Made by a program: the position numbers and the translations under genes
Source: Hygrocybe punicea
Lineage: Eukaryota; Basidiomycota; Agaricomycetes; Agaricales; Hygrophoraceae
Assembly: GCA_963556145.1 (NCBI GenBank)
Contig: OY744464.1
Coordinates: 7,601,508 to 7,665,507, forward strand
Reading direction: 5' to 3'
Length of the DNA: 64,000 bases
Notes under the pieces: model-generated
Told to the model about the DNA's origin: nothing
Databases searched by the model: none
What the model saw: only the letters and a program-made list of their open reading frames with translations
In this document: in pieces, positions 10,950-24,400 of the stretch
Numbering within the stretch: the first letter of the stretch is position 1
Layout of the letters: every line of letters starts with the position of its first letter

Positions 10950-13560
10950 TCAGACGCGTTGTTTCTTTGTGACCCTTCCAACAGATCCTCCACCTTCGGT
11001 TATCTCCCCTTCTTCACCATTGTTGTTGATCCTGCTATCATACTCCCACAACTTCACCTGTTCCGGCTCCATCTCTTTCAGTAGCCTTTTCAACATGAGC
11101 TCCGGTTTTTTATGCTCCTTTGGTGATGGTTTGATAAGTGGTAGATCATAGAAGTGACAAAATTTGTTGCACATGTGGTCATCTCCGAAATATGTGAATG
11201 AGGTAGCTAAATTCCCATCGGCAAAAACACACCCAGGTCCAAGGGCACTTGAATATAAAATGAGTAACAGGATATAGTATATAATGAATACTCACAGCGA
11301 TGTGATGATTTGTGGATCTGATAGTAATGTGAGACCGCCTGTTGCAGATTGAATGTCAACACTTATTGATTGTAAGTATTATGCCCATACCTGGTTGATC
11401 AGAGATGAAGATGTGTGCCATTGTCTCAACCATTTGTACATGCTGCACAAATGACAAGAATTCACCGACATGTTGTCTCTTCACATCTGATTGTGGAAGT
11501 AGAGTGGCTGATGTGTTGTTGATGTACTTGAGGAAATTGCCATCCCATTCCCCAACAACTTCCTCCAGTAAGTAGGTGTCCCGCTTGCCATTATTGGCAA
11601 CCGCCAATGCTACATTAACATAGCGCATTTGTGGAACCGGAAACAATGGTTCCCCTCAATCCTTATTTTCCTTTGCCATAAATCCATATACGAGGCGCAT
11701 AAGAGCCGATGCCCATCTGGAACAATTGATTTCAGTTGTTAAAATTTCGCCCTGTTTAGGTCCATCAAAAATAATTCGCCCTGAAGAGACACGGTCGTCG
11801 TGGAAGGCTTGCTTGATGCAAACATCAAGTGATGTTGAGCTTGGGAAAATGGGTTTGTCGGACTGGCCAAAGTATGCTTGTTTGCATGTGCCTGCGATGG
11901 GATTATCTGTGGTGAATGTAAGAATGGCCAGGAAGGCCTTTTCCTTCATGAGAACAGGAGTTTTGGGTGAGCATATCAATGGAAGGAAATTCAGTTGGGA
12001 AGATCATGCAGTCGACAACATTTCGGTCAACTTCAAATAAAATGGGGCATCAGCTGGTGACAGTTGCGATCGAATCTTGCTAACATATCCCTTTCATCGC
12101 CCTCCGGCCTGGCGGTTTTTGCACTTGCAATGCACACTTCAATTTAGAAGCATCCTTGTCAATACTGAGCGTGGATGGCAGCAAAGTAATCACCTGAGCC
12201 TGAGGAATACCCTTTCCATGCAAAACTTCATTGCCAGTGGTGCCGTGAGTAGTGTGCTATATCATATACGGTGTTCAGCAAGTACATTGAGAGTAGGACG
12301 CATCTACCTTCTTTCTGGCGACCTTTTTGTGATCTTTTTCATGTTGGACAGTTGTCGAAGGATTACGGTTGACTGATGATTCAATAACCAGGCTTGCTGC
12401 ATGTTGTGGTGTCAATGATGCCAATGGCTAGCAGTTAATCAGCAATAAGATCCTCAGTGTACAATCTTCGCATACCTGTGATAACCCTGGTTCATCTGCA
12501 AAACTGTGGGTAAGCGTGATCTCATATTGTTCATGTGGAAGCGCAAGTATCAATTTGAGAATCTTTCCACCGGCTTCAAAACAATTTTTGCCTTTGACAA
12601 ATTTGAAATAATGCTGAGAGACAGCGTCAATATCTAAACAGCCCTCCCCCTTCAGTATGTATTCCTCCCATTGCACTGAGCGAAGTTCAACATCATTCAT
12701 AGTAAGCACCATGCCCTTGGTCCATTTGAAAAACTTGTGTGCAACGGCCGTGACACCCGTTAGCTTGAGATCACGCATGCCTATATGAACAGGTATGGAG
12801 CTGACTGTCTCACAAATGTCCTGTGAACAAATGTCACATGAAATATTAAACCAGAATGTACCTGTCACTTACTGATACAGGAAGGGCAGTCTTTCAACCA
12901 GGAAGCAGCGTTTTCATCCAGAATTTGATAATAATGACTTGCGCTGTCAGTCCCAAGGCATAGGCTTGGGCACTGAGATGGTTTTTGAACTCAGTGTAGT
13001 GTCGGTGAGCCTCTTTGTAGCCATTCACGACTGGGAGGCCCCAAAATTCTGCGGGAAACATCAGGGGTGGGGTGGGATTGTTATATACTACTGGCATGAC
13101 AACAACTGGCCCAGAAGCTTGAGGGAGTGGAAAGTAACTGAGTCGCATATTGGGGGGATCTAAATGTCCAAGCGGCATTACAGAATCTGCTTGCTCTGCA
13201 ATGTTCTATTGTATAAGTCATAGTATTCATGCTGTAGCATTCCTTAGTACTTACCACTGCGCTGTGCTTGTGCAACCTGCCTTTGAATGGACCTGAGACT
13301 CTCTGTGTTATGACCATCTTGACCATAAGTTAGCAAAACACTATGATTTCAAAATGAATTCCACTGCCATTGATACGGCGACTGGTGTTTTTGTTCATGT
13401 AATGAGCATGGCACTCTGCACACACTTTACGCCCAGGTCGAGATGGATCATTGTTTCGGAGGTAGAATATTTGTGCTGGTGGTATGATTTGTTTTTTGCA
13501 ATGGCCACCACATATAATAAGCTGATTTTCAGATGTGAAATCAGCAGTGTATTCTGGCAT
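10950..13560 (-). pseudogene. Alpha-type protein kinase gene, decayed
   Basis: The 5' exon (13560 downward) has a zinc-ribbon-like start (CGGHC ... CAECHAHY), as in many agaricomycete alpha-kinase proteins. A Pro-rich linker and an exon with GMRDLKLTGVTAVAHKFFKW follow (about 12420-12790). The catalytic region lies at about 11980-10950: SGRIIFDGPKQGEI, a LVYGFMAKEN block, IQSATGGLTLLSDPQIITS, GPGCVFADGNLATSF and a zinc-type H.CNKFC end, the order typical of MHCK/EF2K kinases. A TGA at about 11656-11658 sits after MAKENKD, where family members would have Trp. The surroundings are strongly CpG-poor. With a nonsense codon in the catalytic half it is probably inactive. Exon borders are approximate. 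Confidence 0.68.
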
Positions 13561-13639
13561 AGCTTGAAAAAAAGAATTAAAAAGTTGAAGGAAGGGAGTT
13601 TAAAAGAAAGTGGAAGGTTGACTGTGACTGAGTGAAAAT

Positions 13640-16370
13640 TTTCTTGAGGGAAACCAGAAAAGGTGGCGTTTCACTGAGTGAAAAATTCCTTCATTGTAGT
13701 CACAGCTTGAAAATATGGGATTACACCAAGTAAATCTACCTGTTAGCAGAATTTATCTTGGTGTTCAATTGTGGCAAGCATAGTATACAGTAAAGGAAGT
13801 TAGAAGTACAAATACGTCCAACTATGAGAGCAAGCATTACTGTCCAGCCTTATTGCAGCTGCGATTTGTATTGGGTTAGTGGTGTCTTGGGTCCTCATAC
13901 TATGGCACATCGGACATTGACCCAGCATGCTTACAAATGAGGCTGATCAGTGCTGCTTTCCATACCCAGGTAACTCACAGGTAACCTGCTGGTGCTAAAA
14001 TCAATACCCAGACTTGGTGTAATCTGTGAGAAACAGGTAACTTGGACTTGCAGGTAGAAAACTCATAGGTATTCCCACAGATGAACCTATGGGTGACCTG
14101 CACTTGTGATGATCCCTCATTTATACTACAATTGCCCATCACCATTGAATGCGACTTGAATCAACAACATGTGCACACAGTAATACTCTCACCAGTGGCT
14201 GTCAACACACTCATGTCAACAGACTCAAGATTGCAGTCTCTCATTTGCAATGCCTGAGACTCCATTCTCTGACAACTTTCATTCAAGGGGGGCAGCACAG
14301 TGGATGTTGCCCAGCCAGAGTGTAGTGGTGGGATGGTTCTGACAATCCCTAGATCTTCTCCTAAGCAAAAGCACATTCTTGAATTCCCCTTGGTTTCCAT
14401 GCTCCCTAATGTTTCCCTGGAGCTGGCTAACTTGCTGCCACATGTCTCTAAAACATCCTAGGTATGTTGTTGGCCTGTTTTAGTTAACAGAACTCCAGCT
14501 TGCCTGACTCCGCCAGTTTTCTGTGGCCATGGATTTCTTAAACTTGCCAGAGAACATATGTGGGAATTTGAGCATCATAACCCTCATCAACCAAGCTTGC
14601 AGTCTTCAAGCAGATTGAGCAGCATTGAGGCTTGCCATATTGCATCACTTGTGTGTAATGGAGATGAAGGAGGACCTGAATGATTCAGATGTGCAGGGCT
14701 TAAGAGAAGAACTCCAGAAAGCAGATGCAGCACTTGATGAGGTTTTGGTTATGATTGATGCTTTGAAAGCCCTTGTTGTGCAAGCATTGCTGCCCACCAT
14801 TTCTCCTCCCCCCTAAATGCACTCCTTGTATGATATCAATGGCACTGGCTTTGATCACCCTACTTAGTGCTGCAGGTTTGTCCTCAACTTGGATAAGCAG
14901 CTTGTACCTTCTTTGATGGCCTTTGTCACTGAACCAGGTTATTCACACCCCATTGTAATTGGTATCTGGCCACCATCTGTAGTCTTGATGTTGGAGATTT
15001 GCCAGTGGACTTTCATCTCTGTATTGTTGCTAGTATAACAGATCACATCTGTCTAACCAGCATTTGAAAATATGTGACACAGTTGCCTACAGCTTTGAAC
15101 CTGGAGTAAATGATGACATCATGATAAGTGCTTCAGCAACTCCTGTATCGAGAACGGTTTCATTGATTTCTTCTTTGGTACTAGATGTCAAAATCAATGC
15201 TGGAAAACCCTACAGAAGATGGGCCTCAGCGCAATGAGTCACTGAGCTTGGACGATGTCAGGAGATCAATCAAAGTAAGGTTGTGTCATTTTCATCATTT
15301 TTCCCATCATAAAGGGTTGTTAACCAATTTGGACCATCTACTGAACACCATTGTCATTCAAACTGGAGCCGCTTCTTCCCTGTCCACCACTGTCAACAAA
15401 CCCTTATGAATTGAGACTAGAGTTGACCATCAGTGTGGTATGGGTTGTGATCCTTGACACCACACTTGCACCCTTCAAAAATGCACCCATGATGGGTAGC
15501 ACCTGCCATGACCTGTTCCACCCATGGGTCCTATGCCAGTGTCCTCATCACATTCCACCACCAACTTGCAACCTCACAAATGCAGGGCCATGTCAATTGA
15601 CATGGCCAGCACAGCTCACAAGGTGGTGTTTAAGGGTGGTGGGGCCTTCTGAGGTCTGGGGATGTGGTTGGGCCAGGGGAGCAGAGGGATATGGGTTAGA
15701 TGGACCAAAGTATCAACAAAAAGAAATTACTGTTTTTGGCAGAATGTTTGAGTTCAGGCTCAATTGTTCTGCAACCAGAGGTCAGAGAGGGTTAAATTGT
15801 GACATGTGCATAAGAAGGAGGAAGGTAGAAATGTTCCCCAGCAGTTGGATGTGCATAATACATTGAAAAATCCCTTTTGTTGGATTGCCCATTGCATCCC
15901 ATGACACTGTGTATCTTGTGGTATACACCATAATCATCCTTTCAGAAGATTAGCTGCATGATCTAGTATTGTCATTCAACTCCAACTCACATGGTTCTAA
16001 TTTGTTTTTCACATCTATTCTACAAAGTCGTACACACCATGATGGCTGTATCAATGTCATGGTTGTTCAAAATGGTGAAAGGCCACCCAACAACTTGAAA
16101 TTATCTCAGGACTGCTGCTTAACCAATGAAATGTGGGACATTATTGAAGCTTGCTGGGTTCAGGATCTATTGTGACATCCTACTGCCAGTCAAATTGCAG
16201 AGCAATTACAAAGTCTTCCCAATCAACCCAATGAGACTCGACAGCTTCAATATCTTATTGCTTCTGTCAGCCATATGCAATCCTAGGACTACGTCATTCG
16301 ATCTTCTTATTGTCACATGTCATTCAGTCCGGTATATATGTTATTCACAGTTGGGCCCCTCATAATTTGA
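13640..16370. other. CpG-poor region with no recognisable gene
   Basis: About 2.7 kb with very few CpG dinucleotides and only short open frames (for example 14625-14816, a 63-residue acidic helical frame). TG/CA excess and broken frames suggest old, methylated and deaminated repeats. Only the repeat copy at 15585-15790 was linked to another place in the window. Confidence 0.5.
15585..15790. repeat. Dispersed repeat copy related to the 39-kb array
   Basis: It starts with the palindrome GGCCATGTCAATTGACATGG, followed by a GGGGATGTGGTTGGGCCAGG segment, then AATTACTGTTTTTGGCAG and GAGTTCAGGCTC. The same order of blocks recurs in the four-unit array at about 39170-39810. This copy has lost CpGs relative to that array. 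Confidence 0.6.
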
Positions 16371-16379
16371 CAAGCCTAA

Positions 16380-17600
16380 TTAGTGGATAAACAACGGCAC
16401 TCACCGGAAAATCGTCAAGAGAACCTCAGGCTTCTGCCGGCAGCGACCTCCGAGTCTTCGATGGTTTCAACAACCCGCCTTTCGGTATATGCGCTCTTGC
16501 TCCGGATGCTTGCGGACCACGGATGCATGGCATAACAAATTGTCCGGCCGCGATGAGGAAGTTGACGTATATTGAGCCGCGAGGGTTAGTGCAACAGTTG
16601 CGAGTCGACGGGTGTTCACGGCATGTCGATCCTGCTATGTGCCTCAGCACGAGGTTTGTGCTGGTGCGTATGGCCATCTTGATTGTGATATTTCGAAGGC
16701 CTCACGAGTTTTGCACACAATTTTTGTTCAATTTATATATGCGATTGACGGCACTGTCATTGATACGGTGATAGTTGCAATTATTCCGGACGGTCAAAGA
16801 ACACATTAACAGTGTGCCGAGTAAATCGATCTGGAACTCTTCGAAATCGATGTTGGTGCCCATGGTCTTCCCTACACCTGTCTAGATGACGCATTGGCCT
16901 CCAGTCCACGTCCGCCCACAATGGCGATGGCAACGGTGAGCGCGTGGGGCAAAACGGGGTCGATTGGGATTCCGTGAGGTTCGAGGCGTTCAAGCTTTCA
17001 TGGCGAGTCAGGCGAGATTAGAAGAGGATTACATGGGTCTAAACGTAGGAGGGCCACAGTGACCAGGTGGACGAGATGCAACACACGGAGGGCCTTCGGG
17101 GGGGACCACCCAGCGGTCACCAGCCGCTGTGACTTGGGCGGAGACGCGCAGGAAGCGCGCGGCTAGTGACCGCGCTTGTTGTCTGTCTGTCGGCTACCCG
17201 GACGGACATATGAAATTCAATGGGCTATCGTGGGCGCTTCTCTACACCGCCGCATGTGATGTGAAGCAGACCTGGATATCTCTGACAGAAGCTAACATTC
17301 CGGCGATGGTTAGCTTCCGGGGAGCCAAGAACTTGAGCTGGCCAATGCACGCGCACGGCATGATACTTTCAGGACTCGGAATGGGCAAGACGTACCGGCA
17401 AATAAGGAATGTGGCGCATTCCCTTGATATGCCACACATCGATGGTGTTCCGTCTTCCACCGAGAACGCTGAATGCTTCCAGATAAGAGCGATAAGATCT
17501 ACGATCTGCCGAATAGACGCGGATATGGAAGTCGGTTCCCACAACAGGAATGTTAAATTTCATACCTTCACCTGGACCAAGGAACTTCTGTAACCAACCA
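16380..17600. other. Coding-like region, gene not assigned
   Basis: CpG-rich sequence with several overlapping frames of 60-155 codons on both strands (for example plus 17129-17593; minus 17563-17369 and 16677-16426). No domain could be recognised and the splice structure is unclear. A plus-strand segment at about 17415-17515 resembles minus-strand 57905-57810 (shared YATH...MLPD.SDKIYDL reading), with a TGA before MLPD in this copy. It may be a decayed member of that unknown family. Confidence 0.3.
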
Positions 17601-17693
17601 GACGCGTCGATTTAGGCCAGCCTCTTCCAACACTCTACCAGGCATCCTCACCGTTATAATCTGCCACGCAGCCAACCCCAACAATCGACCTCC

Positions 17694-20437
17694 ATGGTCT
17701 ACCCCTGGGCTCAGACCGACCATTCATCCGCCCTTCTTGATTTCGTAGGGAATACTGTCTTCCGTCTTCTAGGTTTAGTTGGTATCCAGGCATCCTCGGC
17801 CTCCGCTAATGTCCCCGACTCTTCTACACTGCAAAAATGCCTTTATATCTCCACCTCCATGGGCTTATCCCTACTGGTATCCACCTGGCTCTTTTTCAAA
17901 ATCACTGGTGGCCTCTCCAATCCGAATATCAACCAGACATTGCCATTGGTAGGGGTCATCGGCCCCCTCCGGTTTGTCTTGCATTGCATTGCCCAGATGG
18001 CAGCGAGTGCCTTGGTCTTGGGATGGACACCAGGGCCGTTGGCTTCCAAGTGAGTGTCCAAGATCGGCTCTCTCCATTTGACTGCTCTCTCCATTCGACC
18101 GCTCACTAAGCCCGACTCAGCACGTTCTTGCAGCAAGGCGTGAATATATCGCAAGGCATCTTTATTGACACGTTCATGACTGCCGCTCTCGCAATTGCTG
18201 TGCTCGTGCTTGCTGCCGAGAAGACCGCCGAGACACCTTTCGCACCCCTTGCGCTACTTCTATCCATAATGGATTTGATATGGTCTTGGTGCGCATCAAT
18301 CATTGCAGCGGTGTGCATTACATACGCTTTCAAGACGTTTACGTTCAATGCTGCAGTGCGGGGCATACAATCCAAGCCAATCCAGAGACGTGTGGAATTG
18401 ACCACCGAAGAATCAGCGAAGGTGAAAAGGTATGGAGAAGAAACAATTACCTCCGAACTGGACTGGCTCAAGGAGCTCTACTTCAAGCTGCACAATCTGG
18501 AACGCTTCTATGATGACATTTTGCCAAATGTCGGATCAATCTTGTGTGATATGATTTCGGAAGCTCTGGATGATGCAATGCTACGAGAAAGTCATGGCAT
18601 TCTTGACATTGAAACCTACTCTCGACAAAGTCTCGAGCAATTTCTGCGAGGCGAATATGACGCTTGCATGCGAAATTGGGAGAAGTACAATTTGAGAAGA
18701 GACGCTGGAGGTGATCGGGAACTGTTTATGAGCTGCGAAGACGCCTCCAATTCCATCAGACGTCTCGCGCCTCTGAAACTTGTCGACGGGGCGTGGCTGT
18801 CACACGTTAATAAAATCTCCACCCCAATTGAACTGCGCCAAGCGACGCAGAAAGCGTGGCAGATACTTTCGGAAGAACTGGGAGACGGCGATCTTCGCAA
18901 AAACCATGTCCACGTCTACAGCGAGCTCATTCGTGAGACCAGCGGGGCTTGTCCCGAACCACACTCACCCTTCTTCATCGAACCGCAGCACAACATGACG
19001 GACGTCCACGTCTGGAAAGCCGCTGTGGCCCAGCAGCTCATCTCTCTCTTACCCGACAAATTCATGCCGGAGATGCTTGGGTTCAACTTGCACTTCGAGG
19101 GTGTCGCGTTCGAAACTCTTGTCAGTTCCCGCGAGCTCGAGGAGCTCGGCTATAACCCGTCGTACTCTTTGTTGCACGTGTCAATCGACAATCCCCATTC
19201 CGGACACTCAGCTATCGCATTGGAGACCGTGACTGAGTACCTCGACTGCGTTGAACGAGAGTCGGGTGCGGAAGACCTCCAAATCGCTTGGAACCGCGTG
19301 CGAGCCGGCTACCTATTTTCCAAATACCTGAACGCAGCAACGGGTGAGCTTCGCAGTACCCCCGCTGCGGATTTGAGCCCGCGCGAAGAAGCGGTAATCA
19401 AAATCATCGCCGCCAAAGCCCGGGCGGCGCAAAAAATTCACTGCGGGAGCCGCATCATGATCGGCGGTCACCACATCAACCACTGGTTGGACACAGAGCG
19501 TCTTTGTGAGCGCATGTGGCAGACGCAATTTCTGCAAGCCCTCAGCAGCACCGGTCGCCTGGTCCGTAGAGGTCGCAGCGCGGACAGCAAGCTGGTCAAG
19601 GCGATCTCTTGGGGCGGCAAAATGTTCGGTTCGTTCACGGATCTCGAGGTGACAGCAATAAGGCAGTGGATAGACGCGCTGCCTCCGAAACAGGGCAAGA
19701 GTTACTTGACTTTCACCGGGTTACGCGCGGACGCGGCCGCATACGATCCTCGCACGGACAGCCGTTGTTGGACCAATGCCTTTTACCGCAAGACCCCGCT
19801 GATAGAGCAAGCCCTGCGTGACTCCAAAGATGCCACATTCCCTTTCAGTACGAGCATCAGCGACATGAAGGTCACACAACGCCTGAAACTGAGCAAGATG
19901 CTCCCGCTCTGGTTCGCCAGTCTCGGCCTTCTGGAGAACTTTGTCTCCGTGCCCTCTAAGGTTGCAAACGACCGCAGCTGCGCGATACTCAGGGTTCTAA
20001 GAGCACAGCACGGGTTGAGCGTCGAGACCGGAGGCGTCGGCGGCATGGACGAAGCTTTGCGGAGTGATCGAGTTGGTCTGATAGATATCGGTCTGGATTG
20101 GATGGAAAAAACTGGGCTGAAAAGACCACAGCGGGTGGATACTGTCCTTCAGGCTCCTGACGCTGCATTTGCACGAGAGTTGATCACTTTGGGGGTGCGA
20201 CCCGAAGAGCATGCTGAAGTATTGGTGGGTCTCAGCTGCGCCTTTGCGGAATTACATCAGGCCATGATCCCATTCGTGTCGCCGACGCATCGAGATGCTT
20301 TGCAACAGATAGCGATGAGAGAGCGACGTGGATTAGAGGAGTGGCTAGCTCATCTGCGAGGGATTACTGCTGACAGGTCGATGTTGTGCAAAGCATACAG
20401 TGCAGGAAAGTGGGAGATTGACACCTGTTTCGATTGA
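17694..20437 (+). CDS. Partial aquaporin fused to a haem-oxygenase-like iron enzyme, about 890 aa
   Basis: Exon 1 (17694-18049) and exon 2 (18121-20437) join through a 71-nt intron (GTGAGT..CTCAG). Residues 1-165 match a fungal aquaporin: membrane segments, the first pore loop GGLSNPNINQTLPLVG and the SQGIFIDTFMTAALA helix with its LAAEKT turn. About 50 residues including the second pore loop are missing. A last hydrophobic segment (WSWCASIIAAVCITYAF) leads directly into a soluble region. Residues about 250-560 resemble iron-containing redox enzymes of the haem-oxygenase-like fold: RLAPLKLVDGAWL, LGFNLHFEGVAFETL, SLLHVSIDNPHSGH. The last 330 residues are unassigned. The pore should not work as a water channel, and the enzyme may be membrane-tethered. 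Substrate unknown. Whether one transcript covers both halves is inferred from frame continuity. Confidence 0.7.
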
Positions 20438-21484
20438 TATGAGCTACGATTGAATTAAAAGCTTTCTTCATGAGTTTTCATGGCATCTAAGGTCATTGGA
20501 CATGTTAACACGGCGAGTGAAGTCATCAATATCGTGCTCCCTCTGACCTACATCTGTGCACAGTTAGAGTTAGAGGAGATAAAACTGGGTCCCAGTAGGC
20601 TGCCTCAGCGCCATAACCGAGGACCTGGATTGGTCGACTGGAGATAACAGCAAATGAGTCACTGTTAGTTCGATGTGACAGCATATGTGTGGCATATATG
20701 CTACATCCAGAGCCCACCTTGAACCATCCACGCCACTTCTGGTATTGCACTTCTGCTATCAGTACAACTTGAATGTGATGTAAACGTCTGTGCTCATGAT
20801 AAAATGGATCGTCAACCGCACCTGATGACTCAGAAGTGCAGTGCGACCCCATGCTATATCTTTCGAACGCTCATAGACACCACAGAAATTAATATCCAAG
20901 CCCTCAAATGCGAATCCTATTGTCTCATCCCGAGTTGATCTATCGTGATTAACCTCCCACGCATTTATTAGATTCGCAGTGGCATGAGATTGTGGGATCT
21001 TATATCACCATGAAACGAACATGTCCCCGTCCCGCGGTACCTCTGCCACGCCTAACGCAAGCTTTTCACGGACCTTGGCGGCACGTTTGAGGACGGTTCG
21101 GCGTTATGGTGACAAACGTGGTTGCGCCCAATGTCACGGGAGCAATTATTAATAATATTGGTCCAGTATGGGTAGAAGATAAGTTGAGGCGACAGACGGC
21201 GTTGAAGGTAGTGCAATGGTGGACGTGGCAGGTGGCGTAGTGGGAGGGAGAAGAGTTGGTGGGCGGAGCGGGAGACATGGTGGGAGGAGACATGGCAGGC
21301 AGAGTCGGTGAAGGTGATATCGTTTGGGACGCGCAACTTCGCAGCGCAGGAGACGAATGCGGTTTTGCATCGCTGCTCCTGCCAAACCGAGAGCAGCTTA
21401 TCAAAAATGGGCTGATCACGCCGATGTTGCGTCGGCCGTCGGCCTTCGAATCTGTTTGGCCGACTTTGGTTGTCAGCTCTCGAC
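20438..21484. other. Intergenic region, nothing recognised
   Basis: About 1 kb between the aquaporin-iron enzyme gene and the NACHT gene. Only short frames, mostly Ser/Thr/Pro-rich on the minus strand (21052-21500), with no splice pattern or domain. It presumably holds the terminator of the first gene and the promoter of the second. Confidence 0.5.
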
Positions 21485-24400
21485 ATGACCAGTCATGCAC
21501 ATTATGGTGCCAACTACTATGCGCCTATCCATGGGAGTAACATTGGCGGTACAGACAATGTTGTTAATATTTTCAACACTTACCAACCGCCGTGAGCTTT
21601 CGATGGCATTGCCATTTTCATCCACTGGTTCACTCACTGGCAGCCACAGTCTTGACTTTCAATTCCCACCAGCGGATAGAGCCTTATTGGATAGGCTTCC
21701 CCGTGTGAAAGGTGCTCGATGGGATTATATTGACCGCCCGGCCTGTTTGAAGGGGACCCGCATCGAAGAACTAAACAAATTGATAGATTGGATGGACAAC
21801 GAGGGAGAGCGTCGTATGTATGTGTTGACTGGATTGGCTGGGACCGGAAAAACTACGATTGCCAAAAGCACCGCCAATCTCGCCCAAGAGCGTCACATCC
21901 TCGGAGCGAGCTTTTTCTGTTCTCGTGCCTCGGACGAACGAAGTAACATGCAACTCATATTTCCCACCATTGCCTTCCAACTTTCGCACTACAGCTCTGA
22001 ATTCCGTGCCGAAGTTCTTAAGGTTATCATCAATGATCCGGACATCGGTTACTCCCCATTCGAGGAACAGCTGAAACAGTTGATAGTGAAGCCAATGCAG
22101 GGGGCTGTTGCGTCGATCTCGGCATCGTTCAAGCTGAAACTCGGCTTCTCTCGATCACTCTCGGACCAACATATAGCATCTCTAATTTTGCGCCCTCTCC
22201 GCTCATTAGCGACGTCTGCCGAGACGGTTCCAGAGTTCATCCAAATAATCCCTGATGTACAACAAGCCATAATTCTTCCATTGCAACTAATTGCGACCTC
22301 ACTTGGGAAGGGCAATGTGCTGCAGGAGACAAGGGTTAAAGAGAAGATAGTCAATGACATCGCAGCCATCATTGAATCAATCAAGAAAGACTGGCCTCTC
22401 GAACTCCTCCAGGATGTAATCGTGAAACCTGTACGCGATGTGGCTTTGATGGTGGAGGACTCTGGTTGTTCACCTCAAGCGTCCCAATCCGAATTCGAGG
22501 AACTTATTAACTCCCTCCGCAAGATCGCCATATTAGTCGAGGATCGGCTCGGCGAACAATTTCAGAATTCAATCGTTGTATCGACAAGGGAGATTATCGC
22601 TTCGGTCCAACAAGAATTTCGCAAAGGCCACATTTTAGCACATCATGAGTTCAATGACCAAGTTATCGAGCCAATACGGGGAATCATCGCATCGGCGTTG
22701 AAACAAGACCCGTCTCACCTGTTATCAGTCGAACACATTGAAGAGCCGTTGTACTCGGTTGTTTCGTCACTATGGAATAAATTGGACGTCAGTCCCTGGA
22801 TGCCAGACGTCCAACTTAACGATTTGGTTTTGAGTCCGTTACGGAAGATCGTCGAGAAGAAATATAGTTCTTCAATACGCGAACAACTCGTCAATCGGCA
22901 GAACGTTTCGAAAATATTACGGTCGGTCATTTCATTATTAGAGACCAGCCAAAGGACAGGTCGATCGCTATCAGATGAGGAATTCGGCTCATCGATCAAA
23001 GAATTTCTACAACAGATTAAACCTTTTGCGCGGCCAGTCATCGTCGTCGTCGACGCATTAGACGAATGCAAGGATTGGGAGACACCCGAGAAGTTCCTGT
23101 TGGCGTTCGCACGGCACATCCATTCTACCCCCTTTCTTAAAGTATTTGCCACCAGCCGTCCAGAGTTCTCCACACGGCTCGCCCTTCAGGATTCGTCAGT
23201 GGACCGTCTGACAGATGTTCTTATTCTTCATGAGGTCGATCCAGTTCGAGTTGAAGCCGACATCAGATTGTTTCTCCGTGTCCGCTTGGCGGATATAGCA
23301 ACAAAGCGTAGACGCGACAACTTGGAACTTCCAAATCTGTGGCCACCTGAAGATCTTCTAGACAAACTCGTTGAAAAGGCTTCTGGCCTGTTCATTTTTG
23401 CATTCACCATTTGTAGGTTCCTAGAGTCACCCGGTGACCTTCGGGAACAGATCGAGTTCATAGCAAATATTACCACGAACACCGAAGAGGGACGCCTTGG
23501 AATCGATGAACTCTATCAGAAAGTCATTGACACCGCTCTCGACCAGTTCGTTGACCGAAGACAAGTGTCCCAATGTGGCCTCGTTGTTGCTGCCATCGTG
23601 CTGTTTTTTGATCCTCTTTCCTTGTCTGATCTTGCAAATGTGTTAGGCATAAATCCTGGCCGTATCCGCGGTGTCTTGAGGGATCTACATTCTGTTCTCG
23701 TGGTCCCATCGCACGATAGGGGCATCGTCCACACTTTCCACGCATCATTCCACGACTTTGTGACAGATAAGACGAGGTATACTGGCGAAATCTATGTATT
23801 TCGGGAACAACGGCATATGGAAATCACGATATTTCTACTCCAACAGATGATGGCAGGGCTGAAAAAGAACATCTGCCAACTTGATGGTTCCAAGCTGAAC
23901 ACAGAGGTACAGGACCTCCACGAACGAAGGGATGCATCTATCAGCCAACCGCTTGCTTACGCATGTCGATATTGGGCAGAACATCTCTCTCATGTCTCGC
24001 CAACCGAGGGCAGTAAAGAGACGATGTTGATTGGCATGCTCGACACCCTCATAAAAACCAAGCTTTTATATTGGATCGAGTTGCTCAGTCTTCTGGGTGA
24101 GATAAAGTTTGCGGATACATCCCTTGCCAGGGTCAGAAAATGGTTTTCGGTACGTCATCAAGCAGAGAGTTGAACAATACGTGATATTGACAAGAGCTAC
24201 AGGTTTTACGGCGTCCCGACATCAACAACCTACTAGGCGACGTGCACCGATTTGTGATCGATCATTCTGAGGGAATTGGGGACGGTGCTCTCCACGTCTA
24301 TGACTCTGCTCTACTTTTTACACCCCGAAACACGACATTGTTCAAAACCTACCGACATGAATTCCAAACTTCAGTAGGCGTGTTAAGCAGTGTCCAGATA

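Noticed and set aside
21495..21643. ATG at 21495 as the NACHT start
   Set aside because: It reads through a clear GTGAGC..GGCAG intron and gives an unconserved hydrophobic start. The 21485 exon joins in phase.
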